The notes beneath the pieces are model-generated. The model saw only the letters and a list, made by a program, of their open reading frames with translations. It was not told the origin of the DNA and made no database searches. Below, one piece after another: positions 21,361-31,150 of a stretch of 64,000 nt of DNA. The DNA lies in assembly GCA_012295225.1 (NCBI GenBank), contig WMKK01000001.1:737451-801450 (forward strand). Direction: 5' to 3'. A program made the translations under genes and the position numbers. The first letter of the stretch is position 1. Each line of letters begins with the position of its first letter. The stretch comes from Ostreococcus mediterraneus. Lineage: Eukaryota; Chlorophyta; Mamiellophyceae; Mamiellales; Bathycoccaceae.

Positions 21361-24300
21361 CTAAATGCTTTGCCCGCTTGATGATTTACGCACTGACATG
21401 GGCTCTTCTTGTATTTGAGTCACGCTCCCTATGCGCTGGGCTGACATATTCCGCGAGCTAGATAACGAAGGACCACTGCTCAGGGAGTCTTCAAACTGTA
21501 AGAGCTCAATTAGTCCTTTGCCGTCGTTGAGGCTATTGGTAAGTGCCGCAAGGCACTGTGCGACTTCATCGGAATCGTTGACGTAATATCGCGCCGCAGA
21601 TCGTTTGCGTCCCACAGTGCACGTGAATACGTCGTGGAAGCGAATCGGAATTTCGTGCTTGCCTTCTTCGTCTTCGTCCACGGTGTGAGAACTTCCGACG
21701 GCATGCTGCGGTGATGTCCCTTGTGGTGACATGTACTCAGCACTACTCGGTGGAAGCGATTTGAGTTCCAAGAAAGAGAAAATGTCTTCGTCTCTGCCAA
21801 GGAAATGACCGCAGCACATGACGAAATCGACCTCTATGACTTCTTTGGAGATACCTCCAATCATCTGAACAATTCGTTCAACCGCGGTACCTTTACTCAG
21901 TCCCACCGGTCGCACTTCTACGGATTTGGCGCCTTGAATGACGTCGACGGCGGCGTTCGAGATAGGACCAGTCCACAAGTGCTGCAACAAATCACGAGCT
22001 TGCTGACGACCGAAATCAGGATCGGCATTCTTGTAACTCCACACTAGTGATGTCTCGCGCGCTTCGACGTGACTTCTCGGAGTGCGTTCGCAAAAGTAAT
22101 CAAACACCACCTCCACACTTTCCAACCAATCCAAGTTTGTTGTCTCAATCATCGTCATCCATCTCGGTGAACCAGTGCCATTCTTACCTTGCAGCGGTGG
22201 TCTTATGAACACTCCATTCTCCGCCGCGATCCAAACTTTGGGAAGCATAGCAAAGATTTCAGAAAGCTTGTATCGTTCGGAACCGCTGAAAATACACACT
22301 GTAGTGTTCGGGTCATCACAGAGTCGCGTGAGACACTCATGAGCAATTGGATGAAGGCGTTGTCGCTTCTTTTCGAGTTTTGAGCGCGTTTGGCGTTTAG
22401 GATCAATCGTTTCTGTAAGCGTGGCGTTGTATCCCAAGATGATGAGACGCTCCTTGGCGTTCGTAAACGAACTCACCATTGTGTTCGATTGAAGTTGCGG
22501 CGGAATACGCTTTTGACGCAACTCAGCTTCGACGTGGGTATCGTTGAGCTCGCTGATGAACGTGTCCGCCCAAGCTTGCGACGTGTGCATGCTGACGTGT
22601 GTAAAGCTGCTGCGCTGTCGCTCTCTCTTTTCCATTTCTGGCATTCTCAACGCGTCTTCAATAGCCGCTGCGCAGTCAGCAACATTCCAAGGGTTGACCA
22701 AAAGCGCACCGGCTCCGATGGATTGCGCGGCGCCGGCAAATTCTGACAAGACTAATACGCCAGCATTTGATTCGCTTTGACATGAAACAAATTCATAAGA
22801 CACGAGGTTCATGCCGTCTCTCAAAGACGTGACAAGCAGAACATCAGTAATGGCATACAATGCGCACAATTCGGTGAAAGAAAGTGAGCAATCTAAGTGC
22901 TGGATCGGCACGCTACCAATGGTACCGAATCGACCGTTAATGCGACCGACAATTTCGTGCACCGTAGACGCCAATCGCTGATACTCTGGCACTTCGCTTC
23001 TAGTCGGGACGGCAATTTGGATGAGCACTACCTTACCTCTCCACTCGGGATTTTCGTTGAGAAACTTTTCAAATGCCAAAAGCTTTTGCGGAATACCTTT
23101 AATCATGTCCAAACGATCGACGCCCAGCATGACTTTGCGACCTCGGAATCGTTCTTTAAGTTCCTTGATGTGCGCCTTGACTGCATCGGTCTCCAATGCT
23201 GCCGTGAATCGTCCCGGATCGATGCCAATAGGAAACGCCGCCACGCGAGTAAAGGTGCCATTGTTCTCAACACCCTCTGGAGACGACTCTAAGCCAAGAA
23301 TGCGACTCGTGGATGACACAAAGTGTCGAGCGTAATCGTACGTGTGAAATCCGACGAGATCCGCCGCTAAAACTCCAGTTAACAAAGCTTCCCGCATGGG
23401 TAAAGTACGATAGATTTCTGAACTTGGAAATGGAGTATGAAGAAACCAGCCAATTTTCATTGCCGAATCGCGTTCACGTAACAATTGCGGAACGAGCATC
23501 AAGTGATAATCGTGCGCCCACACAACGTCGCCGTCTCTGTAAACACTCATGATGGCTTCACAAAAGTTCAAGTTTGCCTCCTTGTAAGCCAACCACTGCG
23601 CATTCATATTCGTCGCTTCACTCAATTTTGCTTCAGAGTTGAGCGGCACGTAGTGAAACAACGACCAAAGCACGTTGTTACAGTACCCGTTGTAGTATAA
23701 TTCGACTTGCGTCTTGGTGAGGTATACGGGAAGAAAGTTATTCTTTCGCAAAAGCGCCGTTAATTCGTTGCGATCAGGACCTTCTTCGATAAAAATTCCT
23801 GGCCATCCAACCCAAGTCATCTCGTAATTCTTCTTCACCCCTAGCAAGGCGCTCACTAATCCGCCCGCCGACGTCGTCAGCGTCCAACCCGACCCGTCCT
23901 CCGCCTTCTTCACGCTAATCGGCAATCTATTCGCCGCAATGATCAACGATTGCACACGCACGCCTCCACTCGTACCCTCAGCATACTCAACGTACTCTTC
24001 ACCGCTCGCATCCGTCAATAACGTCGCGCTAGACCTCGTTTTCCGCATCGCCTCTCGTTCCTTCAACAACCGCTCCACGCGCGTCGATTCCACCTCCCCA
24101 GCGCCCTCCCCAGCGGGCGTCGCCGTCCCCAACCCTTCGAGCTGTCGCCGTAAATCATACATCGATCCATGATCGCCGTTATTCGAAAACCCCCCGGTGA
24201 GCGAACTCATCGACGCGCGCGCTAAGCGCGCGTCGCTTCCGAGGCGTCTCAGCGGACTCTGTGGGATCGAATCCGACGCGCGCGGCGAGCCGTGCCGGTC

Positions 24301-24450
24301 GTAATCGAGCGAGCTCCGTCGAGGGGAGTCATCGAGGGCGTACGCGGGTGCGTATTCGCCGTTCGACATCTCGTCGTCGTCGTCGTCGTCGTCGTCGCCT
24401 GCCAATGCCGTCGCGACCGCTCGAGGTCCGCTCTCGAAGTTTCGAGACAT
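21361..24450 (-). CDS. TPS: Trehalose-6-phosphate synthase with degenerate phosphatase domain
   Basis: 1029 residues from the ATG at 24450. An N-terminal acidic/Ser-rich extension of about 160 residues includes a poly-Asp run. The GT20 synthase domain is well kept: ANRLPISV, WVGWPGIFIEEG, HDYHLMLVPQLLRER, GWFLHTPFPSSEIYRTLP, VDRLDMIKGIPQK and SLRDGMNLVSYEFV. The C-terminal HAD phosphatase-like domain starts ILGYNATLTE where active enzymes have LDYDGTL, and its last motif reads GHFLGRDEDIF instead of GDDxSDEDMF. The nucleophile Asp is thus missing. I infer synthase activity is possible and phosphatase activity lost. The final 100 residues carry Ser-rich stretches that could be phosphorylated. 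Confidence 0.9.
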   Translation of the reverse strand: MSRNFESGPRAVATALAGDDDDDDDDEMSNGEYAPAYALDDSPRRSSLDYDRHGSPRASDSIPQSPLRRLGSDARLARASMSSLTGGFSNNGDHGSMYDLRRQLEGLGTATPAGEGAGEVESTRVERLLKEREAMRKTRSSATLLTDASGEEYVEYAEGTSGGVRVQSLIIAANRLPISVKKAEDGSGWTLTTSAGGLVSALLGVKKNYEMTWVGWPGIFIEEGPDRNELTALLRKNNFLPVYLTKTQVELYYNGYCNNVLWSLFHYVPLNSEAKLSEATNMNAQWLAYKEANLNFCEAIMSVYRDGDVVWAHDYHLMLVPQLLRERDSAMKIGWFLHTPFPSSEIYRTLPMREALLTGVLAADLVGFHTYDYARHFVSSTSRILGLESSPEGVENNGTFTRVAAFPIGIDPGRFTAALETDAVKAHIKELKERFRGRKVMLGVDRLDMIKGIPQKLLAFEKFLNENPEWRGKVVLIQIAVPTRSEVPEYQRLASTVHEIVGRINGRFGTIGSVPIQHLDCSLSFTELCALYAITDVLLVTSLRDGMNLVSYEFVSCQSESNAGVLVLSEFAGAAQSIGAGALLVNPWNVADCAAAIEDALRMPEMEKRERQRSSFTHVSMHTSQAWADTFISELNDTHVEAELRQKRIPPQLQSNTMVSSFTNAKERLIILGYNATLTETIDPKRQTRSKLEKKRQRLHPIAHECLTRLCDDPNTTVCIFSGSERYKLSEIFAMLPKVWIAAENGVFIRPPLQGKNGTGSPRWMTMIETTNLDWLESVEVVFDYFCERTPRSHVEARETSLVWSYKNADPDFGRQQARDLLQHLWTGPISNAAVDVIQGAKSVEVRPVGLSKGTAVERIVQMIGGISKEVIEVDFVMCCGHFLGRDEDIFSFLELKSLPPSSAEYMSPQGTSPQHAVGSSHTVDEDEEGKHEIPIRFHDVFTCTVGRKRSAARYYVNDSDEVAQCLAALTNSLNDGKGLIELLQFEDSLSSGPSLSSSRNMSAQRIGSVTQIQEEPMSVRKSSSGQSI
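24371..24398. repeat. (TCG)n microsatellite in coding sequence
   Basis: About nine TCG triplets. On the minus strand they encode the poly-Asp run near the N terminus of the TPS protein. Confidence 0.85.
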
Positions 24451-24610
24451 GGCTTTCTGGTCATGATTGGTCAACAGTCCCCAAGAGGCAACAGTGCAAC
24501 ATTGCTCGTCAGCGGAGCGGGTGGCTTGTGTTGATGTCTTCTTATGATGCGCGCGTGATTAGATTATTTATGTGCTGCTGGTCGTGCTATGTCGCTGTTG
24601 CGTGCGCGTG

Positions 24611-26887
24611 TTATGCAAAGGCGCGGGCGGCGTCGTCGACGAGGCGCTCGGCGCTGTCGCGACCTTCGACGTCGCCGATGCCGAGCATTTGGGAAATTTC
24701 TTCGACGCGCTCGGCTCGAGCGGCGAGCGGCGCGATGTCGATGCAGGTACGGCCGTCAGCGTCGGGATTTGGAGCTTTACTGACGACGAGGTGGTTGTCA
24801 CCACACGCGGCGACTTGGGGGAGGTGCGTGACGCATAGGACTTGCTGGGCGCCGACGGAGGTGAGACGGCGCAGGGCGTGGCCGATGCGGGCGCCGACGC
24901 GACCGCCGACGCCGGAATCAACCTCATCAAAGACGGAGATTCCGCCGACGGCGAGTGCAGCGCGCGTGGATGCGGCGTATTCTGACGCCACATTATCATT
25001 CATGACTGGAGCCATCTTTAACGCGAGCATTAAGCGTGCTTTCTCTCCTCCAGATGCAATCGACGCCATGGGTCGGAGCGGTTCGTTTTGCCCGGCAGCG
25101 AGCAAAAACGTCGCACGGTCCAAGCCAGTAGGACGCACGGCGTACACAAGCGCGCCGTCTTCCCCGAGTTCAGACGCGCGCGCAATTCTCAACACGTTCC
25201 CATTCGTGTCCTCGCTCGCTCCGTCGCGCGCGGTCCAAGACAGCGTCACATCAAAGCGGCTACCCGCCATTTCTAAATCTGCCAACGCCGAAGTGACGGC
25301 GCCGCGAAGTGCGCCCGCGGCTTCACGGCGTGCAACGGCGAGCTGGAATGCGCAGTCTGCAGCGGCGAATCGTAAGCGAGTCAACTCTGCGACGTTTTCT
25401 TCGCGCTCTTCTTCACCAATCTCTGCCGCATCCAAGCGTTCCTGCGCGGCTTGCGCAGCTTCCACCGCCGCATCCGCCGTTCGTACGTGAAGCGTTTTAA
25501 ACATCCTATCGAGCTCACGTAAGCGCGCTTGTGCTTCTTCGCGCCGGCGCGGAGAGCTAGCAAGAATTTCGGCATATCGACCCACAGACTCTTCGGCTGT
25601 CTCGGCAAGCTGTTCGGCTTGATACAAGAGCTCGAGGGCGTCGTTTAATCCTTGAAGCGACGCCTCGTCGAGGCCCGGCTCGGGTTCAGTCGTAGTGTCG
25701 TCTTCACTGTCTTTGCCTGACACCGTTGCATTTTCCGCACGACGCTCAGCAGATGCTAATAAGCCTTTCACCTCGTGAGCAGCTTCGCGGAGTAACCCCC
25801 GCGCACCTCGCTCACCCGCGATGGTGCCGACGACAGAGCCGCACATTTCCACCGCTACTCGGCTCGATTCTAGTCTTCGAAGTTCAGCCTTCAAAGCGGC
25901 GTCTTCGCCAGGTGCTGGGTCAACGGCATAATACTCTTCAAGTAATTCTTGCAACTCCTCACGCTCACCCGGTAAGAGTTCGACGGCGTTCTTCACCTTG
26001 TTGAACTGCGATGCCAACTCGCTCGAGAGGCGCTCAAATTTCTGACGCAGCACCTTTGTGCCTGCCCACTCGTCCAAAAGTGCGAGCTGCGCGCCTTCGT
26101 CCGCCAACGTACTTGCAGCACCCTGTCCGTTGAAATCCATCAAAATTTCACCCAACGCTTTGAGTGCTTTGAGCGGCACAACTCGCCCGTTGATGCGACA
26201 CACGCTACGAATACGCTTCGCGTTTGCGTTTGAGTCAACATATTGCAATTCGCGAGTAATCTTCAGCAAGCTCTCCTCGCCCTCAGGAGGCGCAAATGGT
26301 TTAACGCTCCCTCCACTCCTCGTCGATAACGCCGTGATTTGGTCGTTCACTACGTCGTATATCGCCGGAAGTGCAGACGTTGCCAAGCGAAACGTCGCCT
26401 CAAGCTTGGCCCCGCTCGCCCCCGATCGAATGCTCTCTTCTCGCGCGGGCGATCCACAAATCTGAGAAATCGCGTCGAGCAAAACGCTTTTCCCACTCCC
26501 ACTCTTACCGGTAATAACATTGAGCCCAGGATGAAACTCAACCGTCTGCTCGCGCACGAGCGCAAAGTCCGTAATCACCAACTTTTCTAAATACGTCCGT
26601 GCCTCTGCGTCAACACTCGCATCACTCGCCTTGCCACCCGCGCGCACTAACGATGAGTACACCATCGACCGCGACGACGAGCATCCAGCGCCAAAACGCG
26701 CAGAACAGCGTGCATGCGCGCGATCGCCACTCGAATTGTTCAAAACGCCACTCGCCATTCGCGCGTGTCTTACGCCCCTCATCGCGCTCGACGCCCTCGC
26801 GCTCACACCCGCGCTCGACGCATGCGCGGCTTGTAATTTATACATTTCGCACGCGATCGTTCTCGCGCCTTGGCGGCTTCGGCGCAT
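24611..26887 (-). CDS. RECN: RecN-type DNA repair ATPase, probably organelle-targeted
   Basis: 758 residues from the ATG at 26887; bacterial RecN is about 555, and the extra is a long N-terminal extension (about 115 residues, Arg/Ala/Ser-rich) fit for plastid or mitochondrial import. SMC-like ATPase: LEKLVITDFALVREQTVEF, Walker A GKSGSGKS, a long coiled-coil middle, ABC signature SGGEKARLMLALK, Walker B with ISVFDEVDSGVGGRVG, and the His-containing VLCVTHLPQVAACGDNH. RecN acts early at double-strand breaks in bacteria. A plastid-genome repair role and cyanobacterial origin are plausible but not tested. It is divergent from the GT2 gene (124 bases between ATGs). Confidence 0.87.
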   Translation of the reverse strand: MRRSRQGARTIACEMYKLQAAHASSAGVSARASSAMRGVRHARMASGVLNNSSGDRAHARCSARFGAGCSSSRSMVYSSLVRAGGKASDASVDAEARTYLEKLVITDFALVREQTVEFHPGLNVITGKSGSGKSVLLDAISQICGSPAREESIRSGASGAKLEATFRLATSALPAIYDVVNDQITALSTRSGGSVKPFAPPEGEESLLKITRELQYVDSNANAKRIRSVCRINGRVVPLKALKALGEILMDFNGQGAASTLADEGAQLALLDEWAGTKVLRQKFERLSSELASQFNKVKNAVELLPGEREELQELLEEYYAVDPAPGEDAALKAELRRLESSRVAVEMCGSVVGTIAGERGARGLLREAAHEVKGLLASAERRAENATVSGKDSEDDTTTEPEPGLDEASLQGLNDALELLYQAEQLAETAEESVGRYAEILASSPRRREEAQARLRELDRMFKTLHVRTADAAVEAAQAAQERLDAAEIGEEEREENVAELTRLRFAAADCAFQLAVARREAAGALRGAVTSALADLEMAGSRFDVTLSWTARDGASEDTNGNVLRIARASELGEDGALVYAVRPTGLDRATFLLAAGQNEPLRPMASIASGGEKARLMLALKMAPVMNDNVASEYAASTRAALAVGGISVFDEVDSGVGGRVGARIGHALRRLTSVGAQQVLCVTHLPQVAACGDNHLVVSKAPNPDADGRTCIDIAPLAARAERVEEISQMLGIGDVEGRDSAERLVDDAARAFA

Positions 26888-27011
26888 CGCAGTGACGCCG
26901 GTTGGTGCGGATGTCTGGACTTTAGGACACTCGGTGCGAGCGCTGGTAACACCCAATTTTTGTACCAGCCTACATCTTCAGACGTCGACGCGCGCTCGAG
27001 TGGCGGACGCG

Positions 27012-28868
27012 ATGAGTGCGCGATCACCGAGAGGGACACACAACATCGGACCGTTCGCGGCGATGTCGAAAGCCGAGCGCGCCGGATTGCTGAGCGCGCC
27101 GAGCGATGACTTGTGTGACAACATTGCGTACAAAGGCGGGGCGCTCGAACGCGTGATGTTCGTAGTGCCATTCGCGACGTCGTTCACGTTGATTACGTTC
27201 GTGCTGTTTTGGGGTGCGAGAGTGTCGCCGGCGCTCACGGTGACGTTTATTTGTGGGTACATCTCGTACGGTTGGGTGAAAGGGATACACAGTGGGTTCA
27301 GCGCGTTGCTGATCGGTATACCTTTGCTTCGGGCGTACAAAGATGCGGATTGGTACAAGTTAGGAAACGACCCAACGGCTAAATCACCAATTCGAGATAG
27401 ATTTTTAGGATCAGTCGGTCAAGTATACAAGGCCAACGTTCCACCGGCGCTGACTGGGGATGCCGAGCACACGTGGAAGAGTGGTTTGGATGGTAAAGTC
27501 AAGCGCGGCTTGAAGGACAAGTTTAACGACATCGTGCACATCTGTGTCATTCCTACGTACAAAGAACCATTAGGGACTTTGAGAAAGACGATTGGAACGC
27601 TTGCGACGCAAACGTGCGCCAAAGAACGTTTAATTGTGGTGATGGCAACGGAGAGTCGAGACACGGAGGCGCCAGGGAAGGTTGACGAGTTACTCGATGA
27701 GTTCGGACCGGCGCTCCTTGGATTATATTACACGTCCCACGTCTTAGGCCGCGGTGAGGCTGTTGGTAAGAGCTCTAACTGTGCGCATGCTGTGCGATGC
27801 GTGAAGCGAGAATTTGTGGAAAAGCGTGGGTTGGCACCCGAGCAAGTGATGTTGACGGTGTGCGACGCCGATACGTATTTTGACACTCAGTTTATGGACT
27901 GTTTGGCGTACACGCACGTGCAAAACCCCAAACCGTACAATACGACGTACCAGGCAGCGGAGACTTTTTTCCCCAACATCTGGGCTGTGCCAATCCTGAT
28001 TCGTATCAAGGCGATTATTGACTCTGTGGGTTTCGTTGGGCAACTCGCGTCGCCGTTTAGCCACCCATTCCCATTCGCTATTTATTCCCAAAGCTTGCGC
28101 ACTTCTATGGAGTGCGGTGGATGGGACGTTGACATCATTCCCGAAGACTGGCATCACTATTTGAAGTGCTGGTTCAAAAAGGATGGCGATTATGGTGTAG
28201 TTCCAGTGTTCATGGTTATGGGCAACGACGCAATCGAGGAGCGCACGTGGGGTGAAGCCATCAAGGCGCGATACGTTCAAGCCAAACGTCACGCCTGGGG
28301 CGCTATCGATTTGTCGTACATCATTATGAACTATTTGGAGAGACGCGATAAGATTTCGTTTGCAAGGATGATGAAGCTGTATCTTCATGCTTCGGAGCAC
28401 CACATCTCATGGACTCTCTATTGGTTCACGTGCATGCTCGGTGGCTTGTGTTCGACGTGGGCGAACCCAATTTTGGAGACGTATCCATTCGGTATTGGTT
28501 TGCGTTCGCTCGCCGTCATCGTGTTCTTCCCTATGTCGTTTGCGTGCTGGGCAATTCTGATTGGTGACTTCTACATTCGTTTGTTCATCATTCATGACCG
28601 TCCGCATTTTGAGTGCAACGTCGCGCCACTGTGGTGGCAGCTCGTCAGCCAGGTACAATGGGCAATCATGCCCTTGGCGGATATGTTATTTGGTTCTCTT
28701 GCTGGCTTAGAAGCGCAGTTTCACATGGCGGTTAAACCCACCATGGAGTATGAGGTGTCGACAAAGCTTTCCAAAAAGGTTGTCGTCCCCACGGGCGATG
28801 TCGTCGACGAGTCTAGGTACCACTCAATTTCGCCTGATGGCGCGCAAGCCAAGTACACCAAGTTGTAA
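27012..28868 (+). CDS. Membrane glycosyltransferase family 2 (cellulose-synthase-like layout)
   Basis: 618 residues from the ATG at 27012; the frame is open upstream, but that sequence is antisense to RecN. Two membrane helices (about 47-67 and 72-95) precede a cytosolic GT2 catalytic domain with VHICVIPTYKEPLGTL, the metal-binding VCDADTYF (near 283), an acidic PEDWHHYLKC (near 376) and QAKRHAWGAIDLSY (near 422), a variant of the processive QxxRW box. Three to four helices follow (about 465-560), then a soluble tail. This is the layout of processive polysaccharide synthases, but it is not close to plant CesA or CslA in the parts I can judge. The product sugar is unknown; the position is probably Golgi or plasma membrane. 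Confidence 0.8.
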   Translation: MSARSPRGTHNIGPFAAMSKAERAGLLSAPSDDLCDNIAYKGGALERVMFVVPFATSFTLITFVLFWGARVSPALTVTFICGYISYGWVKGIHSGFSALLIGIPLLRAYKDADWYKLGNDPTAKSPIRDRFLGSVGQVYKANVPPALTGDAEHTWKSGLDGKVKRGLKDKFNDIVHICVIPTYKEPLGTLRKTIGTLATQTCAKERLIVVMATESRDTEAPGKVDELLDEFGPALLGLYYTSHVLGRGEAVGKSSNCAHAVRCVKREFVEKRGLAPEQVMLTVCDADTYFDTQFMDCLAYTHVQNPKPYNTTYQAAETFFPNIWAVPILIRIKAIIDSVGFVGQLASPFSHPFPFAIYSQSLRTSMECGGWDVDIIPEDWHHYLKCWFKKDGDYGVVPVFMVMGNDAIEERTWGEAIKARYVQAKRHAWGAIDLSYIIMNYLERRDKISFARMMKLYLHASEHHISWTLYWFTCMLGGLCSTWANPILETYPFGIGLRSLAVIVFFPMSFACWAILIGDFYIRLFIIHDRPHFECNVAPLWWQLVSQVQWAIMPLADMLFGSLAGLEAQFHMAVKPTMEYEVSTKLSKKVVVPTGDVVDESRYHSISPDGAQAKYTKL

Positions 28869-28919
28869 CTCCGCATGAAACCCATTAGTCACGTAGGAAT
28901 GTAAATTGATTGAAACCAG

Positions 28920-30170
28920 ATGAGCCTAAATAATCAAATAATCAATAATCAAGGCAAACACACAACACGCGACGGGCACTTCACAACTCGTCGAGTGTCG
29001 ACGAGTTCGTCATCCTTAGCTTTATCCGCGCATGAATCCATGGCTCGCCAGTACGATCGCCGTCATGACGCCCGATGGCTCATTCGTTTCATTCGTGTGG
29101 CGACCGTGTGTGGAATTCTCACATCTGTCTGGTACTTCACTCACGTCGTCCGTTTAGGCCACCCGCCTCGGCGCGCCTCTGCGTCATCTATTGTGTTCGA
29201 CGACAGCACATTGGGAGGACACCGAGATGAATCACCACGCATGCGCCCTCGGTCGGCCCTCATGGACGCCACGAGCACGCACATGTTGAAGAGTCCACCA
29301 CCGTTTCAGTTGGACGTTGGTCAAGGCACGTGCGCTCAAAGCGTCGCAAGTGAGTTTGCTGGCGACGTCGTGAAGTGGGGCTCAAACCACATCACATCTA
29401 CTGCTGCAGAATGTTGCGCAGCATGTGGTAACACGGAACGGTGTACCGTATGGGTGTGGTGCAGCGAGCGTGGTGGTTGCGGTAGCGAGAAGTTTGGCGC
29501 GTGCTGGTTGAAGCGGCAAGCCAACGCCGCGCTCGCATACGAAATGCCGATTCTTCCACGCGTTCCATGGATATCCGGGGCTTTATACACCACGGAGGAA
29601 GCGATAGAAGCAAATAGTATATTTCAGGCTCGATTTAGTGAGCGCAAGGCGCGGCGTGAGGCACGCGGAAACCATCTTGTGTACCTGGATGTTTCAATTG
29701 ACAACGCCGCGGTGAAGCGCATTGAATTCATTCTTTATAGCACGATATCGCCTTTAGCGGCGGAAAACTTTCGCCGAATGTGCGTTGGAGAACCCGAGGC
29801 AAAGTACACGTGGGTTGGTGCGACGTTTTACCGTATTTTAGATAAATTCATTGACCAGAGCGGGGTGAATTCGGTGCAGTCGGCGGTTCATCCGGGCGCA
29901 AGTTTTGACGACGACAAAGGCGGTTTACAGCTCAAACATGATCGTGTGGGATTGCTCTCTCTCGCCAACTCTGGACCAAACACGAACACTGGTCACTTCT
30001 CCATCGTCATGGCGCCCGCTCCACACCTCGATGGCAAGTACGTTGTCTTCGGCGAAGTCGTCTCCGGCATCGAACACGCGTGGGACATCAACGCCCTCGC
30101 CGGCGCCTCTGGCTCGCCTTCACGCGGCGTCGCGACAATCACTGGCGCGGGCGTGTTAGAAACACTGTAA
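28920..30170 (+). CDS. Membrane-anchored PAN/apple-domain cyclophilin fusion
   Basis: 416 residues from the ATG at 28920; an alternative ATG at 29040 would drop the first 40 residues. One hydrophobic segment (about 51-71, LIRFIRVATVCGILTSVWYF) with a basic leading side suggests a type II signal anchor. A Cys-rich PAN/apple-like module follows (about 137-200, with CAACGNTERCTVWVWC). The C-terminal cyclophilin-type peptidyl-prolyl isomerase domain (about 252-416) has AAENFRRMCVGE, TFYRILDKFIDQSG, LSLANSGPNTNTGHFSI and YVVFGEVVSG. The usual catalytic FHRIIPxF is changed to FYRILDKF, so the catalytic Arg is kept. A role in folding inside the secretory pathway is inferred. Confidence 0.82.
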   Translation: MSLNNQIINNQGKHTTRDGHFTTRRVSTSSSSLALSAHESMARQYDRRHDARWLIRFIRVATVCGILTSVWYFTHVVRLGHPPRRASASSIVFDDSTLGGHRDESPRMRPRSALMDATSTHMLKSPPPFQLDVGQGTCAQSVASEFAGDVVKWGSNHITSTAAECCAACGNTERCTVWVWCSERGGCGSEKFGACWLKRQANAALAYEMPILPRVPWISGALYTTEEAIEANSIFQARFSERKARREARGNHLVYLDVSIDNAAVKRIEFILYSTISPLAAENFRRMCVGEPEAKYTWVGATFYRILDKFIDQSGVNSVQSAVHPGASFDDDKGGLQLKHDRVGLLSLANSGPNTNTGHFSIVMAPAPHLDGKYVVFGEVVSGIEHAWDINALAGASGSPSRGVATITGAGVLETL

Positions 30171-30375
30171 TATTATCATCTCCCATCGCGCGCACGCATC
30201 GCTCGGTGTCACATGCGCCATCATTTTACCGTGCGCGAGAGGCCGACGCCCATGAGTCGCGAACCAAGGCGCGCGCGCGGGGTCAAATTCGCACCCAGGA
30301 CACCAAGCCCTAGGGCTCTCGAGACGCGCGATGCGCCGACGCCTTCCGTCTCTTTGCGACGCGTGATCTTGCACG

Positions 30376-31127
30376 ATGGTCCGTATCAGCGTATTAAATG
30401 ACGTGTTGAAGGTACGTATACGCATCCGTTCATGCGCTGAGGCCATGTCGACGTCGCGTCGCGGGAGAATCGCGCGAGATGCGTAGGCGAGCCCTCGTTT
30501 TAGGGTCTGAGACTGACGATGCGATTGTTTCCTTTTGTAGTCGATGTACAACGCGGAGAAGCGTGGGAAGCGCCAGGTGCTCGTGCGCCCGGTTTCCAAG
30601 GTGGTGATCAAGTTCTTGCAAGTGATGCAAAAGCACGGTACGTAAAACTCGAGCGTTGAGGGTGAATCAAGTGAATCTGCGCGCGCGAGAGATCAGGGCA
30701 CGCGCGAGAGAGACAAAACCTCAAGTAACGCCGACTGACGTTGATTTTATTGACAAAATACAGGCTACATCAACGAATTCGAGTTCATTGATGATCACAG
30801 AGCGGGTAAAATCGTCGTTGAGCTCAACGGTCGTATCAACAAGTGCGGGGTCATCAGGTACGTGCCTTTTAGGGTCTGAGTGCCGCACGCGCGAGACGTA
30901 GTTCTTCTTCACCGCGACACGTATGAGCGTAAACTAACCAATCGTTGCTTTCGAATAATAGCCCTCGTTACGATTTGTCCCACCACGACCTCGAGAACTG
31001 GGTTGGTCGTCTTTTGCCCTCTCGTTTGTTTGGTGTCATCGTCCTCACGACGTCTTCGGGCATCATGGATCACGAGGAGGCGCGTCGTAAGAAGGTTGGT
31101 GGCAAGGTGTTGGGCTATTTCTACTAG
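30376..31127 (+). CDS. RPS15A: 40S ribosomal protein S15a (uS8)
   Basis: Four exons: 30376-30411, 30541-30637, 30764-30857, 30962-31127. The joined protein is 130 residues, exactly the eukaryotic length, starting [20 protein letters not shown] and ending GGKVLGYFY. All three introns (129, 126 and 104 nt) start GTACGT; branch motifs are ACTGACG, ACTGACG and ACTAACC. uS8 is a core small-subunit protein of the cytosolic ribosome that binds the central domain of 18S rRNA. It is the most intron-dense gene here for its size, in line with ribosomal-protein genes keeping introns in compact genomes. A 9-bp perfect inverted repeat follows the stop codon. Confidence 0.97.
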
Positions 31128-31150
31128 GTTAGAGAAGTCCATGTACGATT

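Noticed and set aside
26631-27011. Extended N terminus of the GT2 glycosyltransferase
   Set aside because: It lies over the RecN 5' coding region and gives biased composition; the ATG at 27012 starts the conserved part.
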